In this document: positions 60,823 to 64,000 of the stretch, one piece after another | Layout of the letters: every line of letters begins with the position of its first letter | How positions within the stretch are numbered: the stretch's first letter is position 1 | From: Kutzneria sp. 744 | GTDB lineage: Bacteria > Actinomycetota > Actinomycetes > Mycobacteriales > Pseudonocardiaceae | Direction: 5' to 3' | DNA length: 64,000 bases | Assembly (NCBI RefSeq): GCF_000568255.1 | Contig: NZ_KK037166.1 | Location: 10,253,935-10,317,934, forward strand | Made by a program: the position numbers and the translations under genes | Notes under the pieces: generated by a model | What the model was told of the DNA's origin: nothing | Database searches by the model: none | What the model saw: the letters and a program-made list of their open reading frames with translations, nothing else

Positions 60823-61390
60823 GGCAACCGGCTACCTGCCCGACGCCACGGACTTCCGGCTCGCCCGCGACCTTGAGCTGCCGGCGTTCGCACACGTCGA
60901 CAACGACTGGTTCGGTCGCGCCGTCGAAGGGCTGGAGACCGAGGGCCCGCTCGGGCCGTGGATCACCTACATCCACTGCCTCGGCCTGGACACCTCGACC
61001 TGGCACACCATCGCCCGGACCGGCGGCAAGGTCTCGATCTCGTGCCTGATCGAGCAGACCCTGGGCATGGGGCGGCCGGCCATCCAGGCCGCCATCGACC
61101 ACGCCGTTGCGACCGGTCCGAGCGCCGACGCGGTCAGCCTCGGCGCCGTCGACCTGTTCTCGCAGATGCGGACGGCGTTCGCCTTGCAGCGGGGCAGCCT
61201 GCACCAGGCCGAGGCGAGCGCCCCGGTCTCGGCCCGCGAGATCCTCCGCATGGCCACCCTCGGCGGAGTCGAAGCCGCCCATGTCGACGACATGGTCGGA
61301 TCGCTGACCCCGGGCAGGAAGGCCGGTGTCGTCGTTCTCAACGGGCGAACCCTCAACGTCGGGCCGGAATGCGCGTCGTTCACGCCGTGA
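60806..61390 (+). pseudogene. Amidohydrolase-family pseudogene, truncated at the 5' end
   Basis: An open frame from 60806 to a stop at 61390 encodes about 194 residues without a start. It matches the middle and end of cytosine-deaminase/TrzN-like amidohydrolases: ARDLELPAFAHVDN (metal His), GPWITYIHCLGLDTSTWHTIARTGGKVSISC, DLFSQMRTAFALQRG and ILRMATLGGVEAAHVDDMVGSLTPGRKAGVVVLN. The metal-binding N-terminus is missing, and the segment normally carrying the SVDVE motif is altered (DAVSLGAVDLF). Confidence 0.65.
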
Positions 61391-61766
61391 CATTCGTCGA
61401 AATGTTGTCGAACACCGACGTGCGTGACTAGCCTTGGTGTCAATTCGCGCACTCTCCCGGAGAACCCGAATGACCGCCCTGCCAGCTGTGTCCCATTTGA
61501 CGCCGACTTCCACCACGTTTGCCGAGCATGCGGGGCGGTCGAGGCCAGCCGGTTCGCCGGATACGGAAATGTAAACATTTACAACGGACATCGGTGGTTC
61601 GATTCACCCCTGTCTCCTTCGGTGGCAGTCGATCGACATTGTGTGATCCACGGCGTCGATTGTCTCGATTATGGCCCGGTGGCTCGGCCGTCGGTCGGAC
61701 GCTCGATTCGAGCGGCGGCGTGAGCGCGTAGGTCGCGAGGCGCGCGCTCTGGTGAGGAGTGTCTTG
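61391..61766. promoter_or_regulatory. Upstream region of the first LacI gene with operator TGTAAACATTTACA
   Basis: These 376 bases contain no convincing gene. The palindrome TGTAAACATTTACA at 61570-61583 matches the LacI/GalR-family operator type (TGTAAACGTTTACA). It lies about 185 bases before the LacI start and is probably an autoregulatory site. Confidence 0.6.
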
Positions 61767-63022
61767 ATGGTCGCACCCGACCGTCAGCCGACGCTGGCTG
61801 ACGTGGCTCGGTGGGCCGGCGTTTCCGTGGCGACAGCGTCACGGGTGCTCAACCGGTCGGCGCCGGTGAACGGGGACACCGCGGCTCGCGTCGAGCGGGC
61901 CGTGGCCGAACTGGGCTACGTGCGCCAGCGGTCGCCGCACCTCGTGCGCGGGCACAGCGGCGCGGTGTCGGTGGTCGTGTTCGACGACATGCTGCGATAC
62001 CAGGAAGATGGAACAACCGATCACGGTTCATTTTTTCAGGCAATAGCACAAGGCCTAGTCAATACGAGGCCCTCCTCCTGCGATATTGCGCAGATGAGAA
62101 CATTTATGTCGCCATCCAAAAAATAACTAAACATTCAGTCTCGTGGAAATTAAACATCTGTACGGCCGGGTAGTGCCAATTTTTATAACGAACACAGGGC
62201 TTCACCAGCCTTGTGAGGTAAATCCGCAGTTTCATTTTGCGAACAAACCGAGGATATCATCTTCATACACCATTAGGCAGTTGGCCTTTCTTGTAGTGAT
62301 GCTACGCTCATCGAGCCCATGTGAACCTAGTCTAGCAATAGGGAGAACTAACGAGACGAGGGTCTCGAGACCTCTACTACCTTGTTTGTCGAGCTTGCGA
62401 AACGTTTTCACTATGATCTGTACGGCACCCTCACGTCGCGACATAAAAGGCACTCATGGTCCGATTCTGTCACATTCCGTCGGCCCGGCCCGCCGCGGCC
62501 GGACTGTCCTGTGTGGACGCGGACAACACGGGTGGGGCCCGGCAGGCCGTGTCGTACCTGATCTCGTCGGGCCGACGGGCCATCGCCACGATAGCGGGAC
62601 CGAGCAACATGATCGTGGCCGACGACCGCCTGGCCGGCTATCGCAGCGCGTTGGCGGAGGGAGGTCTGGCGCCGGACGGGATCGTCTGCCGTGGGGACTT
62701 CACCGTCGAGTCGGGCGAGCACGCCATGTTGCGCTTGCTGGATCGACATCCAGCGCTCGACGCCGTGTTCGCGGCCTCGGACCTGATGGCCTTCGGCGCG
62801 CTGCGCGCACTGCGCCGGCTGGGCGTGCGCGTGCCGGACCAGGTGGCCGTCATCGGGTTCGACGACGCCACACTGGCCAGGCACACGACGCCGCGGCTGA
62901 CCACTGTCCGACAGCCGGTCGAGGAGATGGGAGCGCGGTCGGTCGCCGAACTGCTTGCCGCCGACGGACGGTGCCGGACGGTTGTCCTGCCGACCAGCCT
63001 GGTGCTGCGCGAATCGACATGA
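61767..63022 (+). pseudogene. LacI-family regulator gene interrupted by AT-rich sequence
   Basis: The 5' part starts at ATG 61767 behind GAGGAG and encodes an intact LacI headpiece (TLADVARWAGVSVATASRVLNRSAPVNGDTAARVERAVAELGYVRQRS) and the first strand of the sugar-binding domain (SVVVFDDMLRYQ). Near 62010 the sequence becomes AT-rich and the frame ends at 62126. From about 62455 the same domain resumes in GC-rich code (CVDADNTGGARQAVSYLISSGRRAIATIAGP through VLPTSLVLREST, stop 63022). Compared with the intact paralogue at 63190, about 70 codons are replaced by roughly 440 bases of other DNA. The gene is inactive as written. Confidence 0.75.
62010..62455. other. AT-rich segment inside the LacI gene
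   Basis: About 445 bases of low GC (for example GTGCCAATTTTTATAACG near 62170) lie between two GC-rich halves of one LacI gene. A 73-codon minus-strand frame (62453 to 62232) exists but resembles nothing I know. A short stretch reading SFFQAIAQGLVN near the left end resembles LacI sequence, so part of this DNA may be a divergent LacI copy rather than a mobile element. Confidence 0.55.
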
Positions 63023-63189
63023 CTCCACCGGCCTGGCGCTGCCCTGTGGCGGACATCCGGTCGCTTCTGAAACTTTCATGGCCTGTGCCTGGGTTCGGTC
63101 ACCTCCTGGTTGACGGACATTGCCGCCACAAGTTCCATCCTGTGACACCGGGGTAACGGTGTGTGTGCTGTTGTGACCAGGAGGTGGCT

Positions 63190-64000
63190 GTGACCACGGT
63201 GCCGACTTCGGGCGAGCGTCCGACACTGGCGGACGTGGCGCGCACGGCCGGCGTCTCGCCCGCTACCGCGTCCCGTGTGCTCAACGGGTTCCACCAGGTT
63301 CGGCCGGAGACCCGGCGACAGGTCGAGAACGCGATGGCGGAACTGGGCTACGCGCGACGCCGGTCGACACGCGACAGTGAACCGGAGCGCACCGGCTCGA
63401 TCGCGTTCATCGTGTGCGAGGAGGGCTCCCGCGTGTTCTCCGACCCGTTCTTCGCGCGCGTGCTGTGGGGCGCCAGCCGCGAGCTGGCGCCGACCGGGTT
63501 GCAGTTGGTGCTGCTCATGCTTCGCTCGCCCCAGGACTACCAGTCCGCCGCCGTGCGCTATCTGCGAGGCGGCAGCGTCGATGGCGCGCTGTTGGTCAGC
63601 ATGCACGGGCGTTGTCCCATCGACCTGGCGGACGTGTCCGTGCCGGTGATGTTCTGCGGTTGTCCGATCGGCCCGGACGCCGAGAACCTGTGCTATGTGG
63701 ACGCGGACAACCGCGGCGGCGCCGAGCGTGCCGTGCGGTACCTGATCGAATCCGGGCGACGGACGATCGCGACGATCGCCGGTCCCGGGGACATGGCCGT
63801 CGGAGTGGACCGCCTCGCCGGCTACCGGGCCGCGCTGCTGGACGTCGGCCGGTTCGATCCCCGGCTGATCGCCTACGGCGACTTCGGCCAGTCCTCCGGC
63901 GACCATGCCGTGCAACTGCTGCTGAACCGGCAGCCCGACGTGGACGCGATCTTCTGCGCCTCCGACCTGATGGCCGCCGGGGCGTTACGCGCGTTACGCC
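63190..64000 (+). CDS. LacI-family transcriptional regulator (3' end outside window)
   Basis: The frame starts at GTG 63190 behind AGGAGG and runs off the window after 270 codons. The headpiece TLADVARTAGVSPATASRVLNGFHQVRPETRRQVENAMAELGYARRRS is intact, followed by a periplasmic-binding-like sensor domain (FIVCEEGSRVFSDPFFARVLWGA, YVDADNRGGAERAVRYLIESGRRTIATIAGPGDM, DAIFCASDLMAAGALRAL). It is a paralogue of the interrupted LacI gene immediately upstream, so one copy may have been dispensable. It probably controls sugar-use genes to the right of the window. Confidence 0.92.
   Translation, partial: MTTVPTSGERPTLADVARTAGVSPATASRVLNGFHQVRPETRRQVENAMAELGYARRRSTRDSEPERTGSIAFIVCEEGSRVFSDPFFARVLWGASRELAPTGLQLVLLMLRSPQDYQSAAVRYLRGGSVDGALLVSMHGRCPIDLADVSVPVMFCGCPIGPDAENLCYVDADNRGGAERAVRYLIESGRRTIATIAGPGDMAVGVDRLAGYRAALLDVGRFDPRLIAYGDFGQSSGDHAVQLLLNRQPDVDAIFCASDLMAAGALRALR

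Noticed and set aside
62232-62453. 73-codon minus-strand frame inside the AT-rich LacI interruption as a real gene
   Set aside because: No ribosome site or recognisable motif; kept only as part of the interruption.

Overview
This 64 kb window is GC-rich with strong G/C bias at third codon positions, frequent GTG/TTG starts and many 4-base ATGA/GTGA gene overlaps. It carries Lrp, PucR, LacI, HxlR and TetR regulators, a stand-alone NRPS module, an RHS-type toxin and DtxR/IdeR-like iron control. All of this fits an antibiotic-producing actinomycete, probably Pseudonocardiaceae-like. The genus is inferred from style and was not tested.

Region 1 (1-7765) looks like part of an amine/hydroxylamine natural-product locus. 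A leftward operon encodes an aldehyde dehydrogenase-like enzyme, an acyl-CoA-dehydrogenase-fold flavoprotein, a class III aminotransferase, a START/SRPBCC protein, a small membrane protein and an FMO that runs off the window. Divergent from it are a DUF2156/MprF-C-like aminoacyl-tRNA-dependent transferase, then 13 bases later an 86-nt serine-type tRNA-like gene whose anticodon arm is a 7-bp hairpin with a 4-nt loop (no anticodon), then a second SRPBCC gene. The set recalls azoxy (valanimycin/elaiomycin-type) pathways, in which serine is taken from seryl-tRNA. This is the most exciting part of the window.

Region 2 (7767-12222) holds a choline/betaine-type GMC dehydrogenase and aldehyde dehydrogenase pair, divergent from a PucR-type regulator. 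Region 3 (12367-21325) is a compact nonribosomal peptide locus: a thioesterase and MFS exporter, a convergent C-(A remnant)-T protein, and a rightward MbtH-A-T, P450, Cys-nucleophile thioesterase and type II thioesterase operon of the kind that makes a beta-hydroxylated, carrier-bound amino acid.

Region 4 (21442-28420) contains an EfeUO/EfeB iron-uptake operon in which efeB is cut from its Tat signal by AT-rich DNA. It also holds two COG4705-type membrane paralogues and a secreted phosphodiesterase, whose upstream regions share a CTAC(A)-N4-TGTAG palindrome. Region 5 (28521-34374) has a small hypothetical gene, an Lrp/AsnC regulator with an M20 peptidase, an alginate-lyase-like secreted enzyme, and a lactamase-fold/NTF2 pair divergent from a TetR gene across a paired operator. 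Region 6 (34543-41341) is an eight-gene surface-glycan operon with NodC-like GT2, NodB-like deacetylase, FkbM methyltransferase and a three-part ABC-2 exporter.

Region 7 (41415-64000) is accessory and visibly rearranged. It contains small conserved proteins, three MFS exporters, a broken HEAT-like gene, a truncated RHS toxin (Tox-REase-5-like) with an Imm52-like partner, an HxlR pair with two identical 18-bp operators near a class II UvrA, and fragments of STAS, TetR, amidohydrolase and TnpC-like genes. It also holds a repeat-rich noncoding stretch with two covarying hairpins and two LacI-family genes, the first interrupted by AT-rich sequence. AT-rich interruptions of GC-rich genes occur three times (about 22.5-22.8, 45.4-45.6 and 62.0-62.5 kb).
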